A stretch of DNA of 64,000 bases from JAICYJ01 sp963797565 (GCA_963797565.1 CAWCPM010000017.1:1-64000); one strand, 5' to 3'. Counted from the stretch's first letter, positions 15,709 through 25,459 are shown. Numbers and translations: made by a program. Notes: generated by a model from the sequence alone, not told the origin.

Positions 15709-17152
15709 ATGATGCGGCCGCGGGGGCCCGTGTTCGACCCTCCGCTCGTGATTCTCGTCTCTGCCACGACGGTCGATCTGGCGCGGGCCCAGTTTGCGAC
15801 GACCACCCTCTATCACTTCCTGTTCGTACCGCTGACGCTGGGATTGGGCCCGATCGTCGCGGTCTTCCAGACGCTGTGGCGGCGGACGGGCGACGAGTCG
15901 TGGCTTCGGCTGACGCACTTCTTCGGCACGCTGTTTCTGATCAACTTCGCGATCGGTGTCGCGACCGGTCTCGTCCAGGAGTTCCAGTTCGGCATGAACT
16001 GGTCGGTCTACTCGAAGTTCGTCGGCAACGTGTTCGGCGCGCCGCTCGCGATCGAGGGCCTGGCGGCCTTCTTCCTGGAGTCGACGTTCCTGGGGCTCTG
16101 GATCTTCGGATGGGACAAGCTCTCGCCGCGCCTGCATCTCGCCACGCTCTGGATCGCGGTGGCCGGCACCTGGCTCTCGGCTTACTTCATCCTGGTCGCG
16201 AACTCGTTCATGCAGGATCCGGTCGGCTACAAGATCGAGAACGGCCAGGCGGTGCTGACCAGCGTGTCGGCGCTGCTCACGAGCCGCTGGGCGATGTAGG
16301 CGTTCGTCCATACCATCCTGGCCGGCCTCACCTGTGGCGCGGCAGTCGTGTTCGGGGTCTGCTGCTGGCACTTCGTCCGCGGCCGAAACGTGGAGCTGTT
16401 CCGGCCGGCGGCGAAGGTGGCGCTGATCGTGCTGGTGCCGGTGGCGAGCTTCAACATGTGGTTCGGCAGCCACTTCGGGATCCTCGTCACCGAGCTTCAG
16501 CCGATGAAGATCTCGGCGGCAGAGGCCCAGTGGAAGGACTGCGCAGAAGTGCGCGTTCTCGCTGTTCCAGGTGGGCGGCTTCAGCGAGAGCGACCAGACA
16601 CCCAGCTTCTCGATCGAGGTTCCGGGGCTGCTCTCCTACCTCTCGACGGGCTCGTTCAACGGCAAGGTGACCGGGCTGACCGAGCTGAACAACCAGTACG
16701 AACGGCAGTACGGGAGGGGCAACTACCTGCCGCCGGTCGAGGCGATCTACTGGAGCATGCGCGGCATGGCCTACGCGGGCTCGATCGTGGCCCTCGTCTC
16801 GCTGGTCGGCGCGTTCCTGTTCTGGAAGCGGCGGCTGGAGCGGCTGAAATGGTTCCTCTGGATCGGGGTGGTGACGAGCTTCGTGCCGTTCGTCGCCACG
16901 ACGTTCGGCTGGTTGCTGACCGAGCTCGGGCGCCAGCCCTGGATCGTGCAGGGACTGCTCAAGACCTCCAATGCGAACTCGCCGGCGGTTGGGACGACGT
17001 GGCTCGTGATCAGCCTCACGGTGTTCGTCAGCCTCTACATCATCCTCGGCGTGCTCGACGTCTGGCTGATGCGGCGCTACGCGGGCCGCGATCCATCCGC
17101 TCTCACCGGTGGCCCGGGCGAGACCTCGCCGGCCGAGGCGGTGGGCTACTGA
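15709..17152 (+). pseudogene. cydA: Cytochrome bd ubiquinol oxidase subunit I, interrupted
   Basis: CydA is recognisable throughout: VDLARAQFATTTLYHFLFVPLTLG with the haem b595-type His, GLVQEFQFGMNWS, AFVHTILAGLTCGAA, the quinol-loop region and TTWLVISLTVFVSLYIILG. Two lesions are present: an in-frame TAG at 16297-16299 (…SRWAM-stop-AFVHTIL), where the family usually has an aromatic residue, and a one-base insertion near 16545-16550 (WKDCAE then CAFSLFQVGGFSE in the next frame). The start is uncertain: ATG 15709 or GTG 15748. Its stop overlaps cydB as TGATG. If the lesions are real, this bd oxidase is dead. Confidence 0.85.
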
Positions 17153-18171
17153 TGGATCTCCAGAACCTCTGGTTCGTGCTGATCGTCGTGCTCTGGTCGG
17201 GCTACTTCCTGCTGGAGGGGTTCGACTTCGGCGTCGGCATGCTGCTGCCGTTCCTGCCGCGCGACGACGATGAGCGGGGCGCGATGTTCGCGTCGATCGG
17301 GCCGGTCTGGGACGGCAACGAGGTGTGGCTGGTGACGGCGGGCGGAGCCACGTTCGCGGCGTTCCCGGCCTGGTACGCGACGATGTTCTCGGGCCTCTAC
17401 ATCGCGCTTCTGGCCGTGCTCTTCTTCCTGATCATCCGCGTGATCTCGTTCGAGTGGAGGACGAAGAGCGAGAGCCCGCGCTGGCGGAGGGCGTGGCTGT
17501 GGGCGAACGCGGTCGGGAGCTTCGGCGCCTCGCTGATCTGGGGCGTCGGGTTCGCGAACCTGTTGTACGGCACCCCGATCAACTCACATGGCGATTTCGA
17601 CGGATCGTTCTGGGACCTGTTCAACGCCTACACGCTGCTTGCGGGGCTCGCGGTCGTTGGCATCTTCGCGTTCCACGGCGCCACCTACCTCACGCTCCGC
17701 ACCCAGGGAGATCTGCTGGAACGAGCCGGCCGCGCCTCGCGACGGTTGTCGATGGTCGCGGCGGCGCTCGGGGCAGTGTTCCTGATCTGGACGGTGAAGG
17801 TCGCCGTCGACCGAAACGACAAGAGCGTCTTTCCGCCCGTGCTGCCCGCGGCGATCGGGATCGCCGCGCTCGTGCTCGCGGTCGTCCTCGTCCGCAGGCG
17901 CAGCCAGATCTGGGCATTCGCGATGACCGGCCTGGGCACGATCGCGATCGTGGCCACGCTGTTTGTCAGCCTCTTCCCGCGGGTGATGGTCTCGAGCACC
18001 GACTTCTCCAACAGCCTCACGGTCAGCAACTCCGCCTCGGCGCACTACACGCTGGCGGTGATGTCGGTGGTCGCGCTGATCTTCGTCCCGCTCGTCCTGC
18101 TCTACCAGGGCTGGACGTACCACGTGTTCCGGGCCCGGGTCGGCGGCCCGCGAGACGAGCCGACGCACTAG
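17152..18171 (+). CDS. cydB: Cytochrome bd ubiquinol oxidase subunit II
   Basis: 339 residues, eight to nine helices, intact CydB. The N-terminal SGYFLLEGFDFGVGMLLPF, GPVWDGNEVWLVTAGGA and FPAWYATMFSGLY are family hallmarks. It forms the heterodimer with CydA that reduces oxygen with quinol electrons and resists low oxygen and stress. The ATG at 17152 overlaps the cydA stop. No CydX or CydCD assembly genes are in the window. Confidence 0.95.
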   Translation: MDLQNLWFVLIVVLWSGYFLLEGFDFGVGMLLPFLPRDDDERGAMFASIGPVWDGNEVWLVTAGGATFAAFPAWYATMFSGLYIALLAVLFFLIIRVISFEWRTKSESPRWRRAWLWANAVGSFGASLIWGVGFANLLYGTPINSHGDFDGSFWDLFNAYTLLAGLAVVGIFAFHGATYLTLRTQGDLLERAGRASRRLSMVAAALGAVFLIWTVKVAVDRNDKSVFPPVLPAAIGIAALVLAVVLVRRRSQIWAFAMTGLGTIAIVATLFVSLFPRVMVSSTDFSNSLTVSNSASAHYTLAVMSVVALIFVPLVLLYQGWTYHVFRARVGGPRDEPTH

Positions 18172-19065
18172 ATGATCGCGCTCGAGGTGTTCGGGGAGTC
18201 GGCGTTGCTCGAGCGCGTCGCGAGCACGCTCGATCAGACCGATGGCGTCAGCCACGTGGCGTGCGCCGACGCGATCAGGCCCGGATGCTCCCTTGTGTCG
18301 GCCAGGGTGCGGCCGCGGTCGGTCGACGCGCTGCTGGACACGCTGCACGGTCTCGGCGTTGCCGACAGCGACGTCACCCTGGATCGGATCGAGGTCGTCG
18401 GCGCCCTCTCGCAGGGCCGCGCAGAGCGGACGATGGTGTGGGCCGACGTGCTGGGGACGGCCTGGCTGAACGCGCGGCCGCTGGCCCGCTACCTGGCGTT
18501 CATGGTCGTCGCCGGCGTGATCGCCAGCTACGGCGTGGTCGACAACAACGGGATCCTGATTGTGGGAGCGATGGCGGTCAGCCCCGACCTGTTGCCGATC
18601 ACGGCGATCGCCGTGGGCATCGTCGGTCGCCAGGCGGAGCTCGCCAGCCGCGCCCTGCTGACGCTTGCGCTGGGGTTGGCGGCGGCGGGTCTGGCGGCAG
18701 CGGCCTCGACGTTCATCCAGGATCACCTCGGCTTCATACCGTCCGGCTACGACATCCGGGCAACCGGGGTGCTGACGGGGCTCACGACCGTCAGCAACGA
18801 GACGGTGGTGGTGGCCCTCGTCGCCGGTGTCGCCGGGATGCTGGCGCTTGAGACCCGCGCGAGCTCGGGAGTCGGCGTGGCCATCTCGGTCACCACCATC
18901 CCCGCGATCGGGTACTTCGGCGTCGCGGTCGGCCTGCGCGAGCTCGACAAGGCCCTCGGCGCGCTGGGCGTGCTGGGCGTGAACGTCCTGATGATGGTGG
19001 TCGGGGCGGTCGGGACGCTGCTCCTGCAGCGGGCCATATTGAGCCGCCCGAGAACACACCACTGA
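18172..19065 (+). CDS. DUF389 membrane protein
   Basis: 297 residues. A soluble N-terminal alpha/beta part (about 1-100; LEVFGESALLERVASTL) precedes six or so helices with the DUF389 core (NNGILIVGAMAVSPDLLPITAIAVG). The start codon immediately follows the cydB stop (TAGATG), so it is co-transcribed with the oxidase genes. Family function is not established; a transport or envelope role is usually suspected. Confidence 0.85.
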   Translation: MIALEVFGESALLERVASTLDQTDGVSHVACADAIRPGCSLVSARVRPRSVDALLDTLHGLGVADSDVTLDRIEVVGALSQGRAERTMVWADVLGTAWLNARPLARYLAFMVVAGVIASYGVVDNNGILIVGAMAVSPDLLPITAIAVGIVGRQAELASRALLTLALGLAAAGLAAAASTFIQDHLGFIPSGYDIRATGVLTGLTTVSNETVVVALVAGVAGMLALETRASSGVGVAISVTTIPAIGYFGVAVGLRELDKALGALGVLGVNVLMMVVGAVGTLLLQRAILSRPRTHH

Positions 19066-19097
19066 CCGCCCGCCGGGATAGGCTCGGCGCCGCCCCG

Positions 19098-19841
19098 ATG
19101 CTTGATCCCTGGCAACCCTCCCTCGACCCGGAATGGGCGATCGCCGTCGTCGTGTTCGCGGTCGACTACGCGGTCGTCGCCCGGTCCTACCGTCGCCGCG
19201 GGGTCCCCGTGCAGCCGGCGCGCTGCGCGCTGTTTGCCGTCGGCCTGGCGTTGATCGCGGTTGCACTGCTCTCCCCGATCGAGCACCTGGCGCTGACCTC
19301 GATGCTGAGCTTCCATCTGCTCCAGAACGTGATGATCGCCGACTGGGCGCCGCCGCTCCTGATCCTCGGCCTGCTGACGCCGATGGTGCTGGCCGTTGAC
19401 CGGCTGCGCATCGTCCGCCGCCTCGCACAACCGGCCGTCGCGATGCTGCTGTGGCTGGTGGCCTGGTACGCGATCCACGTGCCCGTGGTCTACGACTACG
19501 CGCTCGAGCACCGCTGGGCGCTGGGCGTGGAACACCTCGTCTTCATCGTCACCGGCCTCCTGTTCTGGTGGGCAGAGATCGTGCCCGGGTATCTGAGCCC
19601 GTCCCGGCGCGTGGTCTATCTGTTCATCGCGCTCGTGTTGATGATGCCGCTCGACTTCTTCATCGCCCTCTACCCACGCCCGCTCTACAGCTTCTACGAG
19701 CACACGGCCAAGCTGGGCGGTGCGTCGGCGCTCACCGACCAGCGCATCGCCGGCGCGGTCGCGGTGCTCGCGGAGACCGCGGTATTCGCGGTCGCGCTGT
19801 TTGCCGCCGCGGTCGCGCTGCGCCGCGATCAGTCGCGGTAG
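19098..19841 (+). CDS. CtaG-type cytochrome oxidase assembly protein (copy 1)
   Basis: 247 residues, about seven helices. Family landmarks: LALTSMLSFHLLQNVMIADWAPPLLILGL, WYAIHVPVVYDYALEH, LFWWAEIVPG. CtaG of this caa3-type family (PF09678) helps copper or subunit assembly of haem-copper oxidases. It ends tail-to-tail with a second CtaG gene on the other strand, the last 13 bp of both coding regions overlapping. No haem-copper oxidase subunit is encoded nearby. Confidence 0.9.
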   Translation: MLDPWQPSLDPEWAIAVVVFAVDYAVVARSYRRRGVPVQPARCALFAVGLALIAVALLSPIEHLALTSMLSFHLLQNVMIADWAPPLLILGLLTPMVLAVDRLRIVRRLAQPAVAMLLWLVAWYAIHVPVVYDYALEHRWALGVEHLVFIVTGLLFWWAEIVPGYLSPSRRVVYLFIALVLMMPLDFFIALYPRPLYSFYEHTAKLGGASALTDQRIAGAVAVLAETAVFAVALFAAAVALRRDQSR

Positions 19842-20590
19842 CCGGTCGCCTCCCGGTCCTGGCGGTCCAGCAGCGCGGCGATCGCGAAGACGAGCGCCGA
19901 CAGGAACACGATCGCCTGCTCGGCGTTCATGATCACGCCGCCGAGGTTCTGGTCCTCGCTCGGGGACAGGCCCCACAGCCTCGGCGTGTGGACGTAGTAC
20001 GGGTAGAACGGCCGGGTGATGAACGTGAACGCGAGCCCCAGGAACGACACCGCGACGAACGCCGCCAGCAGGTAGAGCACGATGTCGCCGCCGATCCGCC
20101 TGGTCGCCCCAAACACCGGCCACCAGAAGATCAGCCCGATGCAGATCAGGACGGCGTGCTCGACGTTCAGGAGCTGTGGATGGCGCAGCAGCGCCTGGTA
20201 GGTGGGCGCCAGGTGCACGCCGTACCAGCCGGTCAGCCAGATCGCGAGGGCGATCGGCAGCGTCGTCAGCGTCGCCATGGGGCGGCCGCCGAGGCGCTCG
20301 ATCCCGGCCCGCATGGCAGGCGTGAGGCCGAGGATCAGGAGCGGCGGCGCCCAGTCGGCGATGATCGCGTTCTGCAGCAGGTGCGCCAGCAGCAGGTAGT
20401 GCTCGGCCAGCGTCTCGAGCGGCGAGTTGAGCGGCACCACCACCAGCAGCAGGCCGAGGCCGAAGACCAGCACCCGCCACGGCGGCACGTCGTTGCCGCG
20501 TGCCGCGCGCGCGTACGCGACCGCCGCCGCCACGACGGCGATCGCGAAGAGCGGTTCGAACGTGAAGCTCGCCGGAGCCGGAGCACTCAC
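19829..20590 (-). CDS. CtaG-type cytochrome oxidase assembly protein (copy 2)
   Basis: 253 residues from GTG 20590; a longer in-frame start at 20665 would add a non-hydrophobic leader. Same family as its convergent neighbour: LLLAHLLQNAIIADWAPPLL, WYGVHLAPTYQALLRHP, LIFWWPVFG, YYVHTPRLWGLSPSEDQNLGG. The C-terminal YY…TP…LSP.EDQ.LGG segment is shared with copy 3 at 40958 but not with copy 1, so copies 2 and 3 are closer relatives. Confidence 0.88.
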   Translation of the reverse strand: MSAPAPASFTFEPLFAIAVVAAAVAYARAARGNDVPPWRVLVFGLGLLLVVVPLNSPLETLAEHYLLLAHLLQNAIIADWAPPLLILGLTPAMRAGIERLGGRPMATLTTLPIALAIWLTGWYGVHLAPTYQALLRHPQLLNVEHAVLICIGLIFWWPVFGATRRIGGDIVLYLLAAFVAVSFLGLAFTFITRPFYPYYVHTPRLWGLSPSEDQNLGGVIMNAEQAIVFLSALVFAIAALLDRQDREATGYRD

Positions 20591-20696
20591 CTGATCACGC
20601 GGCTCGCTCCATCCCGGGAGCGTAGTTGCGATGCCTGCTACGCGAAGGTGACGCCGGCCCGCCACGATCGGGCGGCCGGCGCCCGCCGACCAGTTG

Positions 20697-21087
20697 CTAG
20701 CCGTTGCGCCGGGCGATGGCCTGCGCCAGCTCCAGCTTGTTCATCCTGGAACGGCCCTTGACGCCGGCCCGCCGCGCGCGCTCGTAGAGCTCGGCCCGGG
20801 TATGGCCACGCACGTCCACGCCGCCGGCGGTGGGCTTCGGATGGTTCCGCGCGGCCGCGCCGCGCTGGGCGTCCTGGTCGTCCGACGGGCCCTTGCTCGT
20901 CCTTCAGCTCCCAGTGGTCCCCGACCTTCTCGGCGACGTGCTTGACCGACGCCCAAGCCGCTCGGTGCGCACGCTCCTCGGAGCGGTACTGCTCGTGGGC
21001 GCTGTCCAGCGTCTCGCGGTACGTCCGGCGCACCTTCTCGGGCGACCGCCGGATCGTCCCCGGTACTCCCTCGGTACGGATAGGCAT
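20697..21087 (-). pseudogene. ChaB-family protein, frameshifted
   Basis: The first 65 residues are ChaB (IRRSPEKVRRTYRETLDSAHEQY, HRAAWASVKHVAEKVGDHWELKD). Near 20897 the frame becomes Arg/Pro-rich. Skipping one base (an extra C in GAGCAAGGG) restores SDDQDAQRGAAARNHP and a SAP/Rho-N-like tail (AELYERARRAGVKGRSRMNK) ending at TAG 20697-20699, about 129 residues. GGAGGAAC precedes ATG 21087. The unshifted frame runs on to 20638. ChaB-like proteins with this tail are small soluble actinobacterial proteins of unclear function. Confidence 0.8.
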
Positions 21088-21163
21088 GATTGTTCCTCCG
21101 ATCAGGTATAGCCAACCGGGAGGAACGTTCCCGGCCCGCAGCTCCCCAAAACCCAGAGGCCGC

Positions 21164-22045
21164 ATGCATGCAGATACCCCCGATAGCCCTTCCCCGACGC
21201 CCGGCTTTCGGCGCGTGGTCGTCAGCGCGGTGTTTCACGCCCAGGCCGACCAGATTCCGCACCTGGCCCAGGCGATCGCCTTCAACGGCTTCCTGGCCAT
21301 CCCCTCGGCGCTGCTGCTGGCGGTGGGCGTGTTCAGCGCCACGGTCGGGACCGGCTCGATGCAGACGCTGCTCGACCATCTCGCCGGCGTGGTGCCCAAC
21401 AGCGTGCTCGAGCTGGTGCGGGCGAGCATGACGCAGCTGCTCGCGTCCGACAGGAGCGACGTCATGATCGCGGTGGGCGCCGTGTTCGCGCTGTGGTCGC
21501 TGAGCGGAGCCATGCAGACCGTGATGTGGTCGCTGAACGCCGCCCACGAGCTAACCGAGACGCGCGGCTTCGTGCGCAAGCGGATCGTGGCGCTGCTGAT
21601 GATCCTGGTGGCGCTGCTGGCGGTGGGGCTGGTGGTGTTCATGCTGGTGCTGGGGCCTACGATCAGCAGCTGGTTGCAGGACCAGACGGGCGTCACCGCC
21701 GTCTCCTGGCTATGGGACTACGGCCGCTGGCCGCTGCTGGTGCTGGGTCTCTTGTTCGTGTTCGGGGGCGTGCTGTTCTTGGGGCCCGACGTCGATCACC
21801 GCGAGTTCCGCCTGATCACGCCGGGCGCGGTGCTGGCCGTTACCGTGTGGGTGATCGCGTCGGCCGGACTCGCGATCTACGCCGACCGCTTCGGTGGCTA
21901 CAACAAGGTCTGGGGGTCGCTCGCGGCCGTGATCGTGACCATGACCTGGCTGTGGCTGTCGAGCCTGGCGCTGCTCGTAGGAGCCGAGCTGGACGCCGAG
22001 CTGCAGCGCGTCCGCGGGGCGGCGGGAGCTGAGCCCTCAACGTGA
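21164..22045 (+). CDS. YihY/BrkB-family inner membrane protein
   Basis: 293 residues with six helices. Family stretches: QADQIPHLAQAIAFNGFLAIPSAL, VMIAVGAVFALWSLSGAMQTVMWSLN and FGGYNKVWGSLAAVIVTMTWLWL. The ATG at 21164 has no strong ribosome-binding site, but alternatives add a charged leader. Its stop overlaps the MMPL start (GTGA). Function of the family is uncertain; it is not the RNase BN once proposed. Confidence 0.88.
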   Translation: MHADTPDSPSPTPGFRRVVVSAVFHAQADQIPHLAQAIAFNGFLAIPSALLLAVGVFSATVGTGSMQTLLDHLAGVVPNSVLELVRASMTQLLASDRSDVMIAVGAVFALWSLSGAMQTVMWSLNAAHELTETRGFVRKRIVALLMILVALLAVGLVVFMLVLGPTISSWLQDQTGVTAVSWLWDYGRWPLLVLGLLFVFGGVLFLGPDVDHREFRLITPGAVLAVTVWVIASAGLAIYADRFGGYNKVWGSLAAVIVTMTWLWLSSLALLVGAELDAELQRVRGAAGAEPST

Positions 22046-24261
22046 GGCGGCGGCCGCACCCGTCGGGGTTCGCGACCCGCGTGCTCGCGTGGTTCGCGGT
22101 GCGGCTGCGGTTCCTGGTGGTACCGGCGTTCGCCGCCGCCGCCGTTCTGGCGGGTCTACATGCGAATCCGTTCCAGACCGGCGGCCCGGTGCTGGACCTG
22201 ATCCCGAAGGACTCGCCGGCGCTGAAGGCTCAGTCCGACTCGCTGAGGCTGTTCCGCGCCCCGGCCGGCAGCGACGTGATCGTCGTGCAGCACGATCCGG
22301 CCGGTCTCAGCCGCGATGCGCAGTCCCGAGTGATCGCACGTGCTGTCGCGGTCGGCCGTGGGCAGGACCGATCCGGAGCGCAGCTGGCCATCCCGTTCAT
22401 CAACGTGCCCGGCGCACCGGCCTCGACCGGCGACTCGACCACCGCGATCACGCACCTGGTGTTCGGTGGGTCGTACTCGCCCACCGAGCGTATTCGTGCG
22501 GCGCAGAGATATCTGGCGCAAGTGGCCAGGCCGGACGGGGCGCCGGTCGGAGTCACCGGCGTGACCCCGGCCCGGATCGAGCAGGGCACCCTGATCCTGA
22601 ATCGGATCGGCCTGGTCGAGCTGCTGACCGTTTTCGTGATCGCCGTGATCGTGCTCGTTGTGTTCCGGGCACCGGGTGCGGCCGTGGTCACGATGGCGAC
22701 GATCGGCGTCGCCTTCCCGATCACGCTCTGGGCGCTGACCGAGATCGCGCGCATCAGCGGCAGCCCGCTGCCGCAGGAGGTGGAGCCGCTGGTCGTGGCC
22801 CTGCTGCTGGGGGTGGTGACCGACTACGCCGTGTTCTTCCTCTCGGAGTTCCGGGACCAGCTGCGGTCAGGGGCGGAGTCCCGTGACGCGGCAACGGCGG
22901 CCGCGCAGGCGGTGATCCCGATCGTCTTCACCGGCGGCGTGATCCTGTCGCTGAGCCTGCTGGCGCTGCGCGCCTCGTCGCTCGGCTTCTTCCGCCAGCT
23001 GGCGCCGGCGCTGGCCGTCACGGTCGCCATCGCGATGCTGGTCTCGCTGGTGTTCGTGCCCGCGCTGATCGCCCTGCTGGGCCGGTTCGCCGTGTGGCCA
23101 ACGCGACCGGAGCAGGGTGTTGACGAAGTCGCTCCGGGCCGGCCCATCGGCCCGCGGATCGCACACCTCGCGGCGGGGCGCCCGCTGGCTGCCCTGATCG
23201 GTCTCGCCTGCGTGGCGGTGCTGGTCTTCGCCGGCCTGCAGGCCCGCTCGCTGAAGCTGGGCGTGGACGTGATCTCGGGGCTTCCCGCCGACAGCGGGCC
23301 ACGGGTCGCGGCTCGCGCCGCCGATGCCGGCTTCGCGCCCGGCGCCCTGGCACCGCTCGAGGTGATCGTCCAGAGCCGGGGACCGGCGCTTCCGCCGGCG
23401 GCGCTCGCGGCGCTGGAGCACGAGCTCCGCGGTCAGCCGGGCTACGCGGGCGCGGTGGGGCCGTCGGAGCAGCCCAGCGGCACATCGGTGCAGCCGTTCC
23501 TGACGCCTGACGGCCGGGCGGCCAGGTACGTGCTGGTGTCGGACACGGATCCGTTGTCTCCCGCCGCGGTCAGCGATCTCGCCCATCTGCAGGCGCGGAT
23601 GCCCGGGCTTACCGGCTCGGCCGGGATCGGCGGCGCATCCGTGGAGTACGCCGGCCAGACCGCGCTCGCCCAGTCGGCGGTCGATGCCGTCTCCGGCGAT
23701 GCGCTCAAGATCGCGCTGGCGGTGCTGCTCGTGAACCTGGTGCTGATGGCGCTGTTCATGCGGGCGCTCCTGGCGCCGCTGGTGCTGCTGGCGGTGAACG
23801 TGTTGAGCGTGGCCGCCACGCTGGGCCTGACCGTCTGGTTCTTCCAGGACGTCCTGGGATACCCCGACATCACCTACTACGTGCCCTTCGCGGGAGCGGT
23901 GCTGCTGGTCTCGCTGAGCTCGGACTACAACGTCCTGATCGTCGGCAAGATCTGGGCGGCGGGGGAGAACCGCCCGATGCGCGAGGCGATCGCGAGCGCT
24001 GCGCCGCGGGCCTCGCGGGCGATCCGTGCGGCCGGGCTATCGCTGGCCGCCAGCTTCGCCCTGGTGGCGCTGATCCCGATCCGGTCGTTCCGCGAGCTGG
24101 CGGCGGTGATGTCCGTGGGCATCCTGGTCGAGACCTTCCTCGTCCGTTCGCTGCTGGCGCCGGCCCTCCTGGCGCTGCTGGGCCGGCGCGCCAGATGGCC
24201 CGGGAGGTCAGCGGCTGTTTCGCCGGCCCCGTCGACGGGCATGGACCCCATGACCGAATGA
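22042..24261 (+). CDS. MMPL-family RND transporter
   Basis: 739 residues. Two MMPL halves, each with one N-terminal helix, an outer domain (about 40-190 and 405-545) and a five-helix bundle. TM4-like DYAVFFLSEFRDQL and, in the second half, SDYNVLIVGKIW carry the conserved Asp-Tyr of proton-driven RND pumps. Such transporters move lipids or hydrophobic compounds across the actinobacterial membrane. GTG start overlapping the YihY gene. No regulator or accessory gene hints at the substrate. Confidence 0.92.
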   Translation: MRRRPHPSGFATRVLAWFAVRLRFLVVPAFAAAAVLAGLHANPFQTGGPVLDLIPKDSPALKAQSDSLRLFRAPAGSDVIVVQHDPAGLSRDAQSRVIARAVAVGRGQDRSGAQLAIPFINVPGAPASTGDSTTAITHLVFGGSYSPTERIRAAQRYLAQVARPDGAPVGVTGVTPARIEQGTLILNRIGLVELLTVFVIAVIVLVVFRAPGAAVVTMATIGVAFPITLWALTEIARISGSPLPQEVEPLVVALLLGVVTDYAVFFLSEFRDQLRSGAESRDAATAAAQAVIPIVFTGGVILSLSLLALRASSLGFFRQLAPALAVTVAIAMLVSLVFVPALIALLGRFAVWPTRPEQGVDEVAPGRPIGPRIAHLAAGRPLAALIGLACVAVLVFAGLQARSLKLGVDVISGLPADSGPRVAARAADAGFAPGALAPLEVIVQSRGPALPPAALAALEHELRGQPGYAGAVGPSEQPSGTSVQPFLTPDGRAARYVLVSDTDPLSPAAVSDLAHLQARMPGLTGSAGIGGASVEYAGQTALAQSAVDAVSGDALKIALAVLLVNLVLMALFMRALLAPLVLLAVNVLSVAATLGLTVWFFQDVLGYPDITYYVPFAGAVLLVSLSSDYNVLIVGKIWAAGENRPMREAIASAAPRASRAIRAAGLSLAASFALVALIPIRSFRELAAVMSVGILVETFLVRSLLAPALLALLGRRARWPGRSAAVSPAPSTGMDPMTE

Positions 24262-24287
24262 TGCATGCCGGGAGGAGGTACCAGGAC

Positions 24288-24464
24288 ATGGGCGAGAAGA
24301 TCGATCACATGAAGGGCACCGCCAAGGAGAAGACGGGTCAGCTCAAGGACGATCCCGATCTCGAAGCCGAGGGCAAGCGCGACCAGGCCAAGGGCGATCT
24401 CAAGGAGGGCGTGGACAACGCCGCCGAGAAGGTCAAGCGCGGAGTCGACAAGGTCGCTCCGTAG
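24288..24464 (+). CDS. CsbD-like stress protein
   Basis: 58 residues, very charged, no Cys. CsbD signature: KIDHMKGTAKEKTGQLKDD followed by GKRDQAKGDLKEGVDNAAEKVK. CsbD family members are general-stress proteins of unknown mechanism. The ATG at 24288 is chosen by GGAGGAGG about 10 nt upstream. A long perfect palindrome follows the stop. Confidence 0.92.
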   Translation: MGEKIDHMKGTAKEKTGQLKDDPDLEAEGKRDQAKGDLKEGVDNAAEKVKRGVDKVAP

Positions 24465-24472
24465 CGGGCAGC

Positions 24473-24500
24473 TTGGGGCCGGCCGATCGGCCGGCCCCAA
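24473..24500. terminator. 28-bp perfect palindrome, probable terminator
   Basis: A perfect inverted repeat TTGGGGCCGGCCGA / TCGGCCGGCCCCAA, 9 bp after the csbD-like stop. It can fold into a very stable GC hairpin. No T-run follows, as is common in very GC-rich genomes. Confidence 0.65.
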
Positions 24501-24554
24501 CTCGCTTCCGCGGGCTGCGGTTTCGCGGCCCACCGGCGCGGGTACTCAGCCGCC

Positions 24555-24737
24555 ATGCCGGCAGAGTCGTCCATGCCGCAGCCACCGGGAGCGCCGCCGA
24601 CGCCGGTGCCGCCGGATCCGTCGCTGCCGATCCCCGCGCCGCCCACGCCGCCCAGTGAGCCGGATCCTGCGCCACCTGTGCCGGACATCCCGCAGCCGGA
24701 GCCCGATCCGGCGCCGGCGATGTTGACGGGGCGGTGA
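24555..24737 (+). CDS. Possible 60-residue Pro-rich peptide
   Basis: MPAESSMPQPPGAPPTPVPP and onward in proline/Asp/Glu repeats, with no hydrophobic segment. It ends one base before the GTG of the HAD gene. No ribosome-binding site is obvious and the composition could be an accident of GC-rich DNA, so this is a weak call. Confidence 0.35.
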   Translation: MPAESSMPQPPGAPPTPVPPDPSLPIPAPPTPPSEPDPAPPVPDIPQPEPDPAPAMLTGR

Positions 24738-24738
24738 C

Positions 24739-25419
24739 GTGACCCAGAGCATCAATCCCGGCGACCGCACGGCGGCGCTGATCGATATCGATGGCACGCT
24801 GGTCGACTCGACCTACCTGCATGCCAGCGCGTGGTCGTCTGCGATTCGTGCGTGTGGATTCGATATCCCCACGTCCCGTGCACACAGGTTGATCGGCATG
24901 CGTGGTGAGCGGTTGCTCGAGGAGCTGCTCGGCGCAGCGCGATGCTGCGAACGTGTGGCGGAGAAGGCGATCGATGAGCACGCTCGCCGCTTCGCCGCGG
25001 TCCGCGATCGGGTGGCGCCGCTGCCGCATGCCCGCGATCTGCTGGAACGTCTGGTTTCTCGTGACGTCGTGGTGGTGCTGGTCAGCTCGGCCGAGCGGCA
25101 TGAGGTGGAGTACTACGTCGGTCTGCTCGATGCGCAGGATCTCGTCTGGGCATCAACCTCGGCGGGCGACGGCTCGCGATCGAAGCCCGATCCGGAGCCG
25201 ATCCGGATCGCGCTTGCGGCGGTCGGGATGTGACGCGGCGATCGTGATCGGCGACTCGCCGTGGGACTGCCTGGCCGCATCGGCCGCGGGCCTGCCGGCG
25301 GCAACGGTATTGACCGGCGGCTTCGCCCGCAGCGAGCTCGAGGAGTCGCAGGTGCCGAGGCGGTGTACGAGCATCTGGGCGACCTCGGAGACGATCTCGA
25401 CCGCGTGGGCGACTCGTAG
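24739..25419 (+). pseudogene. HAD-superfamily phosphatase, two frameshifts
   Basis: HAD hydrolase of the beta-phosphoglucomutase/phosphatase type: motif I LIDIDGTLVDS, helical cap (about 20-85), motif II VVLVSSAE, motif III Lys in SRSKPDPEPI and motif IV VIGDSPWD. After …ALAAVGM a TGA appears (25231), but CDAAIVIGDSPWDCLAASAAG continues in the next frame (extra base near 25228). Near 25348 one base is missing and the original frame returns with AGAEAVYEHLGDLGDDLDRV, ending at TAG 25417-25419. Total about 226 residues, normal for the family, so the two indels compensate. Confidence 0.8.
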
Positions 25420-25459
25420 GCCAGGCCGGCGACCTAGGGTGCGGGTTATCGTTGCCCGG

